From Acidobacteriota bacterium (GTDB lineage Bacteria > Acidobacteriota > Vicinamibacteria > Vicinamibacterales > CAVVIG01), in the NCBI GenBank assembly GCA_003222395.1, contig QHWB01000030.1, positions 46,219-110,218 of the forward strand: a DNA stretch of 64,000 bases, read 5' to 3'. The translations under genes and the position numbers were made by a program. The notes below the pieces were generated by a model that was not told where the DNA came from, did not search any database, and saw nothing but the letters and a program-made list of their open reading frames with translations. This document shows positions 63,176 to 64,000 of the stretch, one piece after another. Every line of letters starts with the position of its first letter. The first letter of the stretch is position 1.

Positions 63176-63946
63176 ATGTCCAACCCATTCGATTTGACGG
63201 GCCGTACGGCCGTTGTCGTCGGCGGCACGACGGGCATCGGACGCGCGCTGGCGCTCGGCCTCGCCGACGCCGGCGCCGACGTCGTCGCCGCCGGCCGCCG
63301 CGCGGCGATGGTGGGCGAGGTCGCCGACGCGATCGAGGCGCGCGGCCGCCGCAGCCTGCGCGTGCCGGCCGACGTCGGCGACGCGACGTCTTTGCGCGCG
63401 CTGCGCGATGCCTGTCTGCACGCGTTCGGCAGAGTCGACGTCGTCGTCGCTGCCGCCGGCACCACCAGGCGGATGCCGTCGCTGGAGATGAGCGAAGGGG
63501 ACTGGCAGCAGATTCTCGATACGAACCTGACGGGCATGTTTCGCACGTATCAGGTCTTCGCGCAGCCGATGATCGCGCGCGGATCGGGACGCCTGATCGG
63601 CATCGGATCGATCTCGTCGTTCGTCGGATTGATGGAGGTGGCGGCCTACGGCGCGAGCAAGGCGGCGGTGGCGGGGCTGACGCGGTCGCTCGCCGTCGAG
63701 TGGGCGCCGCACGGCGTCACGGTCAATGCGATCGCGCCCGGCGTGTTCGAGACCGATTTGAACCGCGAGCTGCTCAAGGGACCGCGCGGCCAGGAATTTC
63801 TGACGCGCACGCCGATGCGCCGCTTCGGCCGCGTCGAGGAGCTCGTCGGCGCGGCGGTCTATCTCGCGTCCGACGCAGCGAGCTTCGTCACAGGACAGCT
63901 ACTCGTCGTCGATGGCGGACTGCTGGCAAGCGGAGTCAATCAATAG
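63176..63946 (+). CDS. Short-chain dehydrogenase/reductase (KduD-like)
   Basis: A 256-residue SDR. The cofactor motif is GGTTGIG (16-22), with AAAGTT, catalytic Ser145 (IGSIS) and Tyr158/Lys162 (YGASK), and the VTGQLLVVDGG end. Classical SDRs of this kind act on sugar acids, for example KduD on 2,5-diketo-3-deoxygluconate. The neighbouring KDG/KDPG genes support that reading, but the substrate is inferred. ATG 63176 follows the operator palindrome directly. Confidence 0.9.
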   Translation: MSNPFDLTGRTAVVVGGTTGIGRALALGLADAGADVVAAGRRAAMVGEVADAIEARGRRSLRVPADVGDATSLRALRDACLHAFGRVDVVVAAAGTTRRMPSLEMSEGDWQQILDTNLTGMFRTYQVFAQPMIARGSGRLIGIGSISSFVGLMEVAAYGASKAAVAGLTRSLAVEWAPHGVTVNAIAPGVFETDLNRELLKGPRGQEFLTRTPMRRFGRVEELVGAAVYLASDAASFVTGQLLVVDGGLLASGVNQ

Positions 63947-63956
63947 CCCGCAATTC

Positions 63957-64000
63957 CATTGCTGATTTCTGATTGCTGATTGCTGATTGGATTGCTGATT
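63957..64000. repeat. ATTGCTG heptamer array, running off the window
   Basis: Tandem GATTGCT/GATTTCT/GATTGGATTGCT units begin just after the SDR stop and continue to the right edge. They belong to the same type of short tandem repeat as the arrays at 43167 and 18009. Confidence 0.85.

Overview
The window is GC-rich, densely coded bacterial chromosome. Several gene families point to a diderm member of the Acidobacteriota, most likely a Vicinamibacteria-type organism. These are three Oar-like TonB receptors with an N-terminal carboxypeptidase-type repeat, an acidobacterial VWFA-related protein, a DUF6152 protein, a photosynthetic-reaction-centre-type cytochrome with no photosynthesis genes nearby, and a quinoprotein with a fused cytochrome. 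The taxonomic placement is an inference from gene families only. No rRNA, tRNA, CRISPR array, transposase or phage gene was seen.

Layout. 1-4.3 kb holds a cut-off cytochrome c gene, small proteins, an unusual receiver-domain protein, an HD-GYP response regulator, a SYLF lipid-binding protein and a DUF892 ferritin-like protein. 4.5-7.2 kb is a candidate surface-display cassette: a protein ending in an LPGTA sorting signal, a VWA protein, and a class D sortase overlapping the VWA stop codon. 7.2-11.9 kb holds a lectin-like protein, a small beta-barrel, signal peptidase I, an acyl-CoA synthetase and a PilZ protein. 12.0-16.4 kb is a short histidine-degradation operon (hutH, hutU) with an overlapping AAA-type ATPase gene. 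17-25.3 kb is housekeeping: RNase III with an extra N-terminal domain, a SpoIIE phosphatase, a transsulfuration enzyme, DedA, CutA, FtsB-like, NhaA and an amidohydrolase. 25.4-39.3 kb is an exported redox region: cytochromes, a quinoprotein dehydrogenase, a TonB receptor, three proteins sharing a PDG-x-PDL-x-G-x-W family domain, DUF6152, a two-haem cytochrome, PAP2 and a D-threonine-aldolase-like enzyme. 39.3-45.5 kb holds a 2OG-Fe dioxygenase, a sigma-70 factor, PdxH, a broken ABC permease and a two-component system. 45.5-52.9 kb encodes a six-subunit hydrogenase-4-like membrane complex whose large subunit has lost the Ni-Fe cysteine ligands. 53.1-63.9 kb looks like a sugar-acid locus: KDG kinase, KDPG aldolase, two TonB receptors, a Gfo/Idh/MocA oxidoreductase and an SDR with a FadR-type palindrome at its start.

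The most unusual feature is a population of short repeats. There are 7-, 8- and 9-bp tandem repeats arranged as inverted arms, REP-like GC palindromes with a TGAA/TTCA centre, and a ~53-bp dispersed element. They fill many intergenic gaps and also appear inside genes, where they are translated: the start of the VWA protein, the tail of the sortase, an insertion in HutH, the linker of a cytochrome fusion and an insertion in the MocA-type oxidoreductase. One broken gene ends exactly at such an array. Whether these repeats help create fusions and new protein segments is the main question raised here.

Many genes are tightly coupled (ATGA or GTGA overlaps in the sortase, hydrogenase-like, PAP2/aldolase and two-component operons). 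Several starts sit only a few bases after a -10 box, suggesting leaderless transcripts.
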